From Diphasiastrum complanatum (taxonomy: Eukaryota; Streptophyta; Lycopodiopsida; Lycopodiales; Lycopodiaceae): DNA of 64,000 nucleotides. A program made the position numbers and the translations under genes. Below are positions 27,110 to 39,100 of the stretch, in pieces (within the stretch, counting starts at the first letter, position 1; every line of letters starts with the position of its first letter). The notes under the pieces were generated by a model. That model was given only the letters and a program-made list of their open reading frames with translations. It searched no databases and had not been told where the DNA came from. The stretch lies in assembly GCA_029204225.1 (NCBI GenBank), contig CM055103.1, positions 50,693,470 through 50,757,469 on the forward strand, given 5' to 3'.

Positions 27110-30100
27110 GTTAGGCATGAATGACTATGCTAAAGTTTATCCATAGGTTACTTTGACCCAAAAGGTCGAGATTTGTGTAACCTTGGGTATCTAGTTATTT
27201 AGGCCATATTAAGTTTGTCTTAACTTCAGTTGGACCCAATTTTGATCATGTAGTGACTCGTGGGTCCTTACGGGTCTAATTTTGTTTAGGGGCCCTATCT
27301 TGACTTTTGGGGGTGCCCTACATTTAGTAAGTGGTTAAGCTTAGGGTTTGTTGGCATTTGGCCACATCCAGGTAGATTACTTTTATGCTCATTGTGTATA
27401 CCACTTGCAATAATGGCACTTCCCTTTCTTCTTTTGAGTGTTGACATTTTGACCTCCAATGGGGTTTTGCTCATCCTTGGAAGGAGGCTTCCCCTTTCCT
27501 TTTGACTTGCCTTTGCCCTTGCCTTTCGTGAAGAAAGCTTGATCTTGTTGAGTGTCACCCGCAAAGTTTTGCCTCGTTTGCTCCTCTCGAAGAAGCAACC
27601 CAACAACTTCATCAAAGGAGAGTTGATGTCCCCTAAGAGAGATACTCAAAGATGAAACAAATGGAAGATAAGATGAAGGTAATGAGTTGAGAGTAATGGA
27701 AACAAGTTGAGCATCCTCAATTATCTCATCAATATTGAGAAGCTCCTCACGATTTTCCTTGATTTTCGTCAAGTGATTGGTCACTAGATCCCCTTCTTGC
27801 ATCTTCAACATAGAAAATTGATTTCGGAGATACACCACTCTTGCTGGATTTTTGACCCTATACATCGTATTGAGTGTTTCCCACGCACTTTTAGATGTCT
27901 TGTTGGAATATCAATCCACACTCTAGAGAGAACTATCAAACAGGGCGGATAGCTCAGTGGTAGAGCATCCCATCCGGTATGAGGGAGGTCCTGGGTTCGA
28001 ATCCTAGTTTGTCTATCCATATTATGATTTATGGATTTTTAACATGGTATTAGAGCCAAGTTAGACCTAACAGTTCACGGTTTCAAAGCCATGGTTAGGT
28101 GGCCCAAGTTGTGGGGCAGGTGACAGCTAGGACCCCAACCAAGTGTGGCTTGAGGGGGGGTGTTGGAATATCAATCCACACTCTAGAGAGAACTATCAAA
28201 CAGGGCGGATAGCTCAGTGGTAGAGCATCCCATCCGGTATGAGGGAGGTCCTGGGTTCGAATCCTAGTCTGTCCCTCCATATTATGATTTATGGATTTCT
28301 AACATGTCTTACAAGATCTAATATGAGGTAAGATAGATCTTTTCACCGCAAGGGCAACCATAGAATGTGCTTGTGCAAACCGTATAGTTCTCAAATTTTT
28401 TTGGGGGGAACCGTGGTGAACTGTACAATTAATTAATTAGTTATTATTATTTTCAGTTTACCACCCAATAATAGCCCAAAAAAATGCCAAAAAAATTAGG
28501 GAGTGGGTACAGAATTAGTACAGTACATTACAGTAGCATACAATAGCAAACAAAGTACAATAGCCAAAAATAGCAAACAAAGTACAGTAGCCAAAAGAAT
28601 ACCCGAAATTTGTGAAATGAGGACCCAAAATGCCTTGGCGTTGAGGGGTTTTGGGGGGAAATGAGTAATTAATTAATTAACTAAATAGAGAAACTGTATC
28701 ACGGTTCATGAACCGTGGTACGGTTCATCCCACGGTTCCCAGGACCCACGGTTGGGTTCTATGCATCCAACCGATCTTCACTAAACAAAGAATCGATAGC
28801 TTCCGATTCTTTAGCCATTACCTCCGACAGAATTTCAGCTTGTAGTAGATAGGAAAGAGAGCCTTTCCAAAGCCAAATCTATTAAAAAATTTGCAGCAAA
28901 CAATGAGCTGAAAATAAGAGCACAAGATGTCTTCCAATCTGCAACCAATGTGCCCAAAAGATAATGGATAGATGGCTTTTCTGCACAAAAAAACCAGCTT
29001 CTTGAAAATTAGATTAGCCTCGATTGAAGCCTACACCAAAACCCAATTAGGAAGCCAAATAGTATGATCAACACACACTTCAATGGGCTGTTGAAAACAC
29101 CCTACTGCTTGCTAAAAATCTGCAATTTTCTAGCCACAAATTTGCCCTAACCCAAAATAGGGTTTGCTGAATTTTGGGCGCCCTCCAAGAAACATGCAAA
29201 GCTGAAAAAATCAGCCAATAGGAAGCTCCAAAATCAGAGATGTTGTTGCTAATTTATGGGCGCCCTCCTCAAAGCATGCTAAGGCTGAAAAATCAGCCAA
29301 CAAGAGATGCCAAAATCTGTTAGGGTTGCCACAATTTTGGGCGCCCTCCTCCAAGACTGCAAACCTGAAAAATCAACAAAGTAAGAAGGCCCTTATGAGT
29401 TAGAGTGCCTAGTTTTCACACATTTTCGAGCTTTAGGTTATTTAGGGTGTTGAGTACTAGATTGGGGACTTCACTAGACATATTGATTTTTATGTCATTC
29501 CAATTGAGCGGCATGAACTGATCCTTGGTGCTAATTGGTTTGCATTGATACGTTTGTTATGGACATCTTGTCCATGGGGGTTCGCATATGTTGGAACTTG
29601 GCTATATGCCTTTTTTATTTATGTAGAGGCCTTTTTATTCACTTTCAATTTATCTTGGCGAACTATTACTAGTTAATTAGTTAAAGTGGTGAGTTATAGG
29701 AGGGTGTAGCTTTCTCTCTCTACATTGTGGTTTTGGAAGCTTCCATTTTAGGGCTTTTGGTTGGTCTAAATAGGCACCAGAGACATTCATTATCTAGGTT
29801 TGCATATTGGTATTCCTTGAGCTTTTCGTGGGAGAACTCAGTGGTATTGCTTGTAGGGCTTTAGCCATGTGTGATGATAGTCATTTGTGGTCCTTTATGC
29901 TTCATCGATATTAGAATCCGTGATTGTGTTCTTAGCTTTATGTTTAAATATCCAATGACAATAAATGGGAGATTGTTATTTATGGGCTTTCATGGTTCAT
30001 CGATATCTCAATTGGCAATTGTGTTCAGAACTATATCTCTAAATCTCAAATGATAATAAATAAGATCATCAAGCCCAATCTCCATGGAGATGGCAATAAT

Positions 30101-33100
30101 ACAATGCAACTCTTCTAGCTTGACTCAGGTGTGATCAGTGTCCTTAACAGTCTTATCAATAGATTTGCAAGCATCAATTCTATGTATTGATTGTTAGAGA
30201 GTAGTTCAAGCTAGTATAGCTTAGAGTAAGTTGGGAAAGATGAGGGTTGACATCATTCTTGAGGCATGTTGTGAATTAATGTAAGGGATTTTTATTCATT
30301 TGTTCCATAAAGCTTCATCTCTTAGGTTTCCTTTCTGTATTTAAATTTTTTTTTTGTAACCCCTATCAAGCACCAAAACAGATAACCTTGGAAGGCCTTG
30401 ATGCCATTTGCTTCACCTCAATTCCAAAGATGTACTATCTCCTCTTTCTCTTCATAATAAAAAACATTTGCAAACATCCTCGTTTTAGCTCACTCAAGTA
30501 ACTTTAATTAAACTCTTAGAGAGGGGCTAAGTTTTTATTAGTTTGATTAAACACCAGGTAACTTGGAATCTAGCTTTTAAGAGTTTTAGCCTAAAACCAT
30601 GTAGGGCAAAAAGTTAATGGATGATTATTGATGAGCTTTGATAAAAGGTTAGATAGATTTGTGCTATCATGGTGCATACATCATGAGCTACGAAAGAAAA
30701 GAAAGCAACATTTACTATGTCCTCCTTTTGTGATTCTATCTGAGCAAATTTAGTCTTCAAGTCCTTTAAACTTTATAGTGTGTTTTTCATAACTTGTTGT
30801 AGTTTCATGCTAATCATGCTGTGTGGTGCCTATTCTTGCAGCCTTATGCTAACCTTGGTTTGAATGCAAGTTTTCCTTCAATAAGGCGTTTGACATGCTT
30901 GGTGGTAAGCTTGTCAACATTTTCTATTTCACTCGCACGAATCTGTTAAACAATCAAAGGCAAAACTATGAAAAGTTTTCTATTTTATGAAACAGGCAAA
31001 GTTTTCCATCTTACTCGCACAATTCTAATTTCTCCCAAATTCTTGACCTTTGATTTCATTTATGTTTGGGTTCTCATCATGCCCTTTAGATTGTGCTTTA
31101 TTGCTTGTTTCCTCATACTCCCGTTGAGTAACTCTTGCTTTGTTTACTCTCTCTTTATCCTCTCTTGTTTGGCTTCCTTTTGCAAACCGTTCTTGATCGT
31201 TTCTGGCTTTCATCCCCATCAATCGGCTTCCCTTGCTTTGAGTGATTGAATACTTATTGATAATGTGCTAACTTTTTTCTTCATGGATGAAGTGTAAACG
31301 AGATTGCTAAAAAGTTTTTGTCTTTGATATCTTGAAAACACAGATTTCATTTAAGAAGTTACAGAAAATGTTATATTGTACTCCATTCCCCGTTTTCCTT
31401 TCTTTCTGTGGCATGTGGAGTGAACATTTGAAAAGATTTTGTTTGCAGATAGGGAAGGCTTTGGAGAATAATGATATGAGCGGAGGAGCATTATTGCAAG
31501 AAGTTGTAGAATCTGATGTCCTTGTTCCTCTTCTCAATGCAGTCGCTGATGAGTAAGTTCTTCGTCTTTCTCAAAATCAATATTTCTTGAAGCATAATGT
31601 CGGTTTTATTGTTCTTTGGGACTTCAATTGCCGTACACAAGACAACTTTCTTGAGGATGCATTGAGAATAGAGGACTTCGAATGTTGGTTATTTCGAACT
31701 ATTTGGAGACTCAAATTATTGGAATGGTTGTGTTGATAATTTCATGAGGACAGTTCTTGTTGCAAACGAGGAGTTTTATGAGTGTTCCTTACAAAAATGG
31801 CATATTGTTGTAGAGTATTTGATGAAAATTTCAACTTTCATCTCACAAATCTCTTTGAACACTCTCAAGTCATGCCTTTCACTTTCAGTCTGTTTTTTTT
31901 TCTATCTTACCTACCTTGCTTTTAGTGGTACCTTTTGTGTCTTCCTGTACTCATGATCCTAACTTTGTGTCCTTCTGTTAATCCATTCTTTTTCAGTTGA
32001 CGCCCCTATTTTCTTGTATAAACATGCAATAGTTTTTGCTTTCTTCTCCTCCAAATCACCATTCTTAAAAAATCTTTCCTTGTTTAGTAGTGCACTACAG
32101 TGCTTGCTATGATGAGTATTATGTGTATTATATGGCTTCATTGAGAATAGTTACATTTTTTCTTCTATTGCTTCTAGCAGACTGTTTGTGATAGACTTCT
32201 TTCAGTACTAAGAGATCTAAAATTGACTCCACTATGCGCAGGCCTTTGTTGGTTCTTTTCTGCACGGTGTATGTTCTTTAGCCCCCATTGTCACCCACCT
32301 GAACTATATTGTTATATTGTCAAGACCATCCCCTTTTACTCCCTTCACCCTGCTCTGTTTCCTTTACTCCAAATTTTTTTTATTGAGATGTCCTGATTTT
32401 GAATGTTTAAAAGTGCTTAGTGTAGTTACTTATTAATGCCGCCGACCTTATCTCTTGCATCATTATTGACCTATTTATTGTGGTAACTTGTATTGGTTTT
32501 CCTCGTGCCTACCTATCCATTTATGTTGTGTATCCCTTGTAAATCACACCTTCACCAAGTTCCATGAGAGCATTTAATTGGTAGCACTAAGCAAGAAGAA
32601 AATAAAGAATGGGCAGATGGTTTTTTTCCCTGCATTTTGTACGACAATTTCTTTTTCCGTAAGTACCAAAGTATATAGCTTTAAATCAACCGTTCCCTTT
32701 CACACATGGTGTCCACCATTAGTAGTCCATGATTAGTTAACGCTAACTTCAATCGTAGTTGCCCATTCATAGACCTAAGCTAACCTAGATCTTACCTCAT
32801 CCCCGGATATCTTAAGAGGCTCACCAGCCTAAGGTAAATCAGGGACATAAAAGGAGAATGTGCATGTGTTGAATCAGGTAACCATTGACATTACTTGTTT
32901 GCTGTTTACTTTGCTAAGATAAATTTAAGGATATGTTATCGTCAAATTATGATTTGTGCTAGAACATTCTCAAGGTGGCTTTTGAGGCTAGTTGTGGACA
33001 TCATGGGTTCTTTGCTATACTATCACAACTATAAGGAATAATGGACAAAGAGCACACAATGGCAGGGTGACTCTTGATCTCCACCCACTATCCTGTACCT

Positions 33101-36100
33101 GGCTCTACACCCATAGGCCACCATATAGAAGGGAGGACCAACGCTACCTTCTCACATGCACAATTAGCATTGTGCATGTGGATGCCCCTCACATGCATAC
33201 TGTGCATGTGGGCACATAGGTCCTACCTAACTTTAGGGACCCACCCTTAGTTACTAAGGGTGCCCTCCACTTAGTGGCACTCCCTAGGGATGTAGACCAA
33301 GCACTCTAGATCCTAGTACCTAAGGGTGTCACCCTGCTGGGACCCCTTAGGGACTAACGAGTCACATGTACCCTTGTGTTTGCCAATGGCCATAACAACT
33401 CCTCCCCCTAGACTACAAATCAGTTTAGCTACAGTTCAGTCTCAGAATCTAATTTTGTAGTATAAGAGTGTTGTACCCGCCTGTCAGTGGCACAACAATG
33501 ACCTGATTCAGAATCATATTTGACAATGGTAGCTCATCTTGGATATAGGATCTGTCAAGAGCTCGTTTTCTATAGTTCTACAGTTCTGTTTCAGGTCGAT
33601 TCATTATTGCTCACAGACTGCAAATTATTGCTAAACTAAACTAAGCAAGAACAGGGAATTAAATCTACTCCTATTGAAATCAGAGAATCAACATCAGCTC
33701 AACAACTTCTAGACTAAAGCAATGAAAATCCTAAAAAGTGCTTCCTACAACTGTCACTCAACAGTTGTAAGAAGAACTTCTCAGGGAAGGAGCTTTCGTC
33801 CTCGGATATTCAGAATTTCCTCTGGTTCATAAGGCAAGGAATTAGGTTCCTCAAAGTCTATTAGGGTTTGTTCTGAGACAATATTGTCTCCTTCTCGCAT
33901 CATCCACTTCAGTCGACTGACATGAAATACCGGATGTACCTTTGCGGATTCCGGCAAAGCCAACTGGTAAGCAGAACTTCCAATTCTCTTAAGTATTGTG
34001 AATGGACCACAATACCCCGGGGACAACTTAGGACACTTGCCTGTGGTTAGAGTGGTAGAGTCTTCAGGAACTTTCAGAAACACCTGATTACCTTCTTGGA
34101 AGGTAACATCCCTGCGGGTTTTATCCGCATAATGCTTAGCTCGTGCTTGCGCTTGCTTCACATTAGCTTTTGCTATCTTGATCATGTTTTCCATATCCTC
34201 GAGAAACTCTCTAACACTCTGTACTTTTTCTTTCCTAAGCCCTACGGCCATGGGGGCTCTAGGTTGAAATCCATACATTAACATGAATTGACTATACCCT
34301 ATAGTGGTGTGTTTAGTATTGTTATAAGCAAACTCCAAAAGCGGAAGATACTCTTCCCAATTGGTTTGCTTCTTACTAACATATGCTCGTAGCATATCTT
34401 CTAGAACCTTTTTGTCTGACCATCCATTTTGGGATGATCAGTGGAGCTCCTAGACAACTTAGTGTCTAACTTGTTAAACAACGCCCTCCAAAACTTACCT
34501 GTAAACTTTGGATCTCAATCACTGACTATATTGGCGGGAAGCCCATATAGCTTGTAAATATTCTCTACAAAAAGTCTGGCAACTTCTGGAGCTGTAATAG
34601 TTTTTTTGGTAGGAACAAACTGCACCATCTTGGTCAATCGGTCTACAACTACCCAGATCGAGTCATGGCCTTTACTTGTTCTTGGTAACCCCACTATAAA
34701 ATTCATGCTGATACTCTCCCATCTACCACCGGGTATCTCTAGTGGCTGGAGGAGCCTGCTTACCTTGAGACGTTCAGCCTTTATGGCCTGGCATGTGGTG
34801 CACCTTAGCACGTACTCCTGTACGTCTTTCTGCATCCGAGGCCAATAAAACTTATTCTTTGCAAGAGCATAGGTCCTCTTTATCCCGAGATGTCCTGCAC
34901 TGGGACTGTCGTGACTTTTCTCAAGAATTTGGTGCCTGAAGTCGCCGTCCTTGGGTACACATACCCTTCCTTTATAAAGGAGGTACTCGTCCTCAATGGA
35001 GAAATTCTTCCATCAAGCATCCGCAACACTTGCTGATGGCACATCCACTTCGGATGTTTTCGCAATATCTTTAGGCTGCGCGTCCCGTCCCGATGCAACT
35101 GCAACATCTTCCGATGGCCCCGCAACATTCTCTGATGGCCCTGGTGTGGCTGTGGAATTCCTTTACTCAATAGCCTGCCATACACGTGCGAGTGAGAATC
35201 ATTAACACGCTTTTCTCTGATTGATTCCAGGAATTCACTCCTGAATGCCATAAAACTTAGTGCGCTTACCATGGGCATTCGACTCAGGGCATTTGCTACC
35301 ACATTGTAGCGCTCTTTTCTATACCTTAGTTGGTAGTCAAGCTCCTGGAGAAGTTCGGCCCAACGAGCTTTTCTTCCTTTCAAGTCGCTTTGGGAGGAAA
35401 GCCACTCGATACTTTCCTGATCAAACACGATCTCAAACTTAGCTCCATAGAGGTAATGCCTCCATTTCTTAAGCATAGACTATTGCAAACAACTCCTCCT
35501 CATAAGTGGAATAATTTAACTGGTGTTTATCCAGTTTCTTACTCTCAAACGCGACCAGACGGTCGTCTTGAGTGAGAACAACACCAACTGCCTGATTATT
35601 GGCATCGGTTTCTACTACAAATGCTTCATTTGGATCCACTAAACTTAAGACAGGAGCAGTTGCAGCTGCAGCCTTTACATCTTCAAAGCTTGCTTGTTGT
35701 TAGGCCCCCAACTAAAGTACTTGCCCTTACCCTTGAGCTGATCCGTCAAAAGAGCAGTCAAGCGGGCATATTGATGGATAAACCTCCTGTAAAATCCAGC
35801 CAATCCGAGGAAGATCTGCAGCTCTTCCATTGAAGTTGGTACTGGCCATCGCATAATTGTAGCTACTTTTTCAGGATCCATCCTGATCCCCTCAACGGAG
35901 ATAATATGTCCGAGGTAGTGAATCTCTTCCTTGAAGAATTCACATTTTGATTCTTTCGCATACAAGGAGTTCTCTCTCAGGACCTGGAACACTTGACGCA
36001 AATGATCAAAGTGTTCTTCTTTAGTACGACTAAAGACCAGGATATCATCAAGGTATATTAATACAAACTTGCCCAAGAGATGTCTGAACACGTTGTTCAT

Positions 36101-39100
36101 TAACCTCATAAATGTTGCTGGTGCATTGGTTAATCCAAAGGGAAGAACCAAAAACTCATAATGACCATTCCGTGAGCGAAAAGCCGTCAATGGAACGTCA
36201 TCTTCTTTGATACGTACCTGATGATATCCAGACCTAAGATCTATTTTAGTAAAATACTTTGCCCCTTTGAGTTGATCAAAGATCTCATCAATCGTGGGCA
36301 AAGGGGTAGAGAGTCTTAGCAATAAGAGATGGAATCTAGGAGCTTGCATGCTGGACCATGGAGATGAAACACAAGAACAAATGAGCACACCAATTAGTTA
36401 AGGTTTTGATCTTAGCATTTTGGGTGGTTCTAGTTGATATAAGAGCCATCCTTGTTGCCTTGTGTGTAGGGTCGTTAAAAGGTTATCGATTTGTGTATTG
36501 CATGCACTTTCAAAGGGTGTAAAACATTTATGCTGCTTCAATGATCTGGTATCCAATACAAAAAATAGAAACCTTGGTTGGGTCTTGATTTGATTGATCT
36601 TGGATGGGGATTGTGGAGTATACATCCAATGATTGAATTGTTTACCTAATTATTGAGAGCTAGACTCTATTGTCATGTTGACCATTTGACAACAATTTTT
36701 CAAATCAAGTCTATAATTTGCGAAAGGAGAATATAGAGATGGAAGTGGAATTTTGCTAGCCTCTGACTACTACATCCATGAGTATTTTTGGCTGGAAATT
36801 AATCTGAGCTAGTTTTGAGTTTTCCAAAATTGGACAATCAAACTGAGAAATTCATTATTTACCAAGGCTTTTTGATATCAAGGTTGACAATCGATGCATG
36901 TCGGGGGTCTTTGATAGATAGCTATTTAGAACCTATTAGTTGTTAATGATTGAAAATAGAGATAGCTAGGATCTTTGAATCAAGGTTTACCAACCTAGGA
37001 ATCCTTGATGGTCTTCTACAACGCAAATAGCTCAAAACTAACAACATGCATTCAACATGCAAGCAAATATAGCAACATGCAAGCAATCTGAAAAATTCTG
37101 GAGACATGCATGCAACATGCGTGGACTAATACTTGCACATGCAATAGTAAATTGCTAGCAAATGGTGAACTTGTTGACATGCAATGAATTAATCAAACCT
37201 ATGGAGCAATTGGATCTTCCCAGCTATGGTGGACAGCGGAGAAGACAAAGAGGAGAAGACAAAGAGAACGTGAGCAGAAAATTACATAATACTCACAAAA
37301 GAACTCGCTACAAGATCTAGAATGATGGTGGATGTTATAGAAAGCATTCTAGCTGCCCACAAACTTTAAACACAAAGAGCATACGGTTTAAACTTTGAGA
37401 GAAAAACAATGTTGCGTGGCGCCAAAATACATGGTGAAATTGACCCAAACTTAAAACCATAACATTAGTAACTACATGTTAGTTAGTGTCTAGTGATGAT
37501 CATAGAAGTACTAATGCTAGTATTGAATGCTCAAAGGAATTGATTCGATATACAAGTATGAGTATGTTTTCGAAGACATAATTGGCTGGCCCTTAGTTGA
37601 GGGGTCAGCGCCATACTAGATGAGAGTCACAAGACCGTAGCTTACCTACCTTAAGGGTATGTCCTTAACAACTTGGTCTTTAGACTATATAAGCATGCTA
37701 AGCCTAGAGAGGGAGATCATTCTTGGAGAAGCACCAAGAGGATTGAGAGCTATGGTAGAGGTCTTAATGCTAATCTTGCTATGCCTTTGGAGAGCAAGTT
37801 TGGTATGGGATAGATGCTATTGGCATAGGGTCGAGCTTAGAGATGGAGGAGGTTTTGGGCTCGGAGGGTAGCTCTTGGATGGAGAGCTAATGGTTGGGTG
37901 GAGAGTCTTTAGCAATTGGAGATGGACTCTAGGAGCTTGCATGCTGGACCACGGAGATGACACAACGAAGAAGCACAACAACTAGGTAAGATTTGGATTT
38001 TAGCATTTTGGGTTGTTTCAATTTGTGGTAGTGCATTTAGATGACATTCTCATGCATAGTTAAACATTATAAGAGCACATTGGGCATTTTACGATTATCT
38101 TGAAACTTTTGAGATTTGAGAAATTGCATGCTAAGGCAAACAAATGCGAATTTGTATATTAGGAACTACCTTATCTAGGACATGCCATACCAGCCCAAGT
38201 AATAAGAACTGATCATGACAAGACAAAAACAGTGGTAGAATGGCCTATACTCAAAATTATAAAGACAATATGAAGTCATTCTTAGTATTGACAACGTTCT
38301 TGGGAAGTTTCTTGAGGTGTACGACCCTTGGATCGTAAAGGGGGTGATCAATAAGAAGGCTAGGCATAGTAAGTTTATCCAATGGAATGATGAATTGGAT
38401 GAAATTTTTAAATGCCCTTTCATTTTTAAATGCCACTTTTCTCCATACCTCCTTGGTGAACATCTTCTCTTGCTCTAGATCTAATTCACAGTGGTTTTGA
38501 CTCTCATGCCAATGCAAAAAGCTTGTCATTTATAGGCTTGTGTAAATGTACTGCATGAGAATCAAGGTACATTTACACATGCATATCCTATGCTGATATA
38601 CATAAACTCACATAGTCTAAGTTGTAGACCTCGAGTATACTCTTGATCAATGATGATGTGAGATAAAGAAGCATTGCATGTTTAGTTCTAGATATATTTA
38701 CATGGTCAGAGGGGTATCTTTTTTATGACCTTATAGAACTTGGCATCGAAAATGGCTGCTTTCATACTATGTGCATTATGAAGTTAGCATTATGTACGTC
38801 CATTCCTCCAATAGGCTGGTCACCTTAAGTAGGGCATTGGAGAATGGTCCCACATAAAGGACACTAATTTCCTATTTGATCTTTCTGGCATCTCCTTGAC
38901 AGATACATTCAACAACTTTTGATCTTCGTTTAGATCTTGATGCGACAGACAAAAGTCTTAATAGAACTCCTAGCTAAGAAACCTTAGAGGTGTTAGAAGA
39001 TGATTTTAACTAAAGCTTTTCTAGGACAACCTCAAAGTGTAGTCCAATTACTATGTAGGATGAAACATATGCCATTGAAATAATGTTGACTTGTAAATTG

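Larger units (their letters stand above)
27901..28304 (+). mobile_element. TRIM-type miniature LTR retrotransposon with tRNA-like LTRs
   Basis: Two direct repeats of 144 bp (27901-28044 and 28161-28304), TGTTGGAATATC...TTTTTAACA and TTTCTAACA, flank a 116-bp non-coding interior. The interior opens with TGGTATTAGAGCC (28045-28057), one mismatch from the tRNA-Met primer-binding site, and ends with GAGGGGGGG next to LTR 2. The element is bounded by the 5-bp duplication TGTCT (27896-27900 and 28305-28309). Copia A at about 12087-12101 is the unoccupied site (AGATGTTTTACAAG). Size and lack of coding capacity define a TRIM. Each LTR embeds a 72-nt tRNA-like sequence. The LTRs differ at about 4 of 144 positions. 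Confidence 0.9.
27405..29395 (-). mobile_element. Copia A2: gag and leader fragment of the copia A family
   Basis: Minus-strand gag (27405-27900, resuming after 28305), nearly identical to copia A 11595-12346, including [20 protein letters not shown] and the [13 protein letters not shown] run before the zinc knuckle. It is followed by the leader at 28770-29395 with three ~85-base units containing GGGCGCCCTCC and GCTGAAAAATCAGCCAA. It holds a 404-bp TRIM (27901-28304) and a MITE (28378-28763). Protease, integrase, RT and flanking LTR are missing. Confidence 0.82.

Noticed and set aside
27943-28274. Two functional nuclear tRNA genes
   Set aside because: Both lie inside LTRs of a retrotransposon, the anticodon arm is defective (mismatch, extra base, C33) and no T-run terminator follows directly, so they are called tRNA-like modules.
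33000-33219. Plus-strand frame with His/Pro/Arg-rich sequence
   Set aside because: Lies inside the inferred gypsy D LTR and has no homology I recognise.
38257-38529. 90-codon minus-strand frame as a gene
   Set aside because: It begins within a degenerate gypsy RT relic on the other strand and shows no domain.
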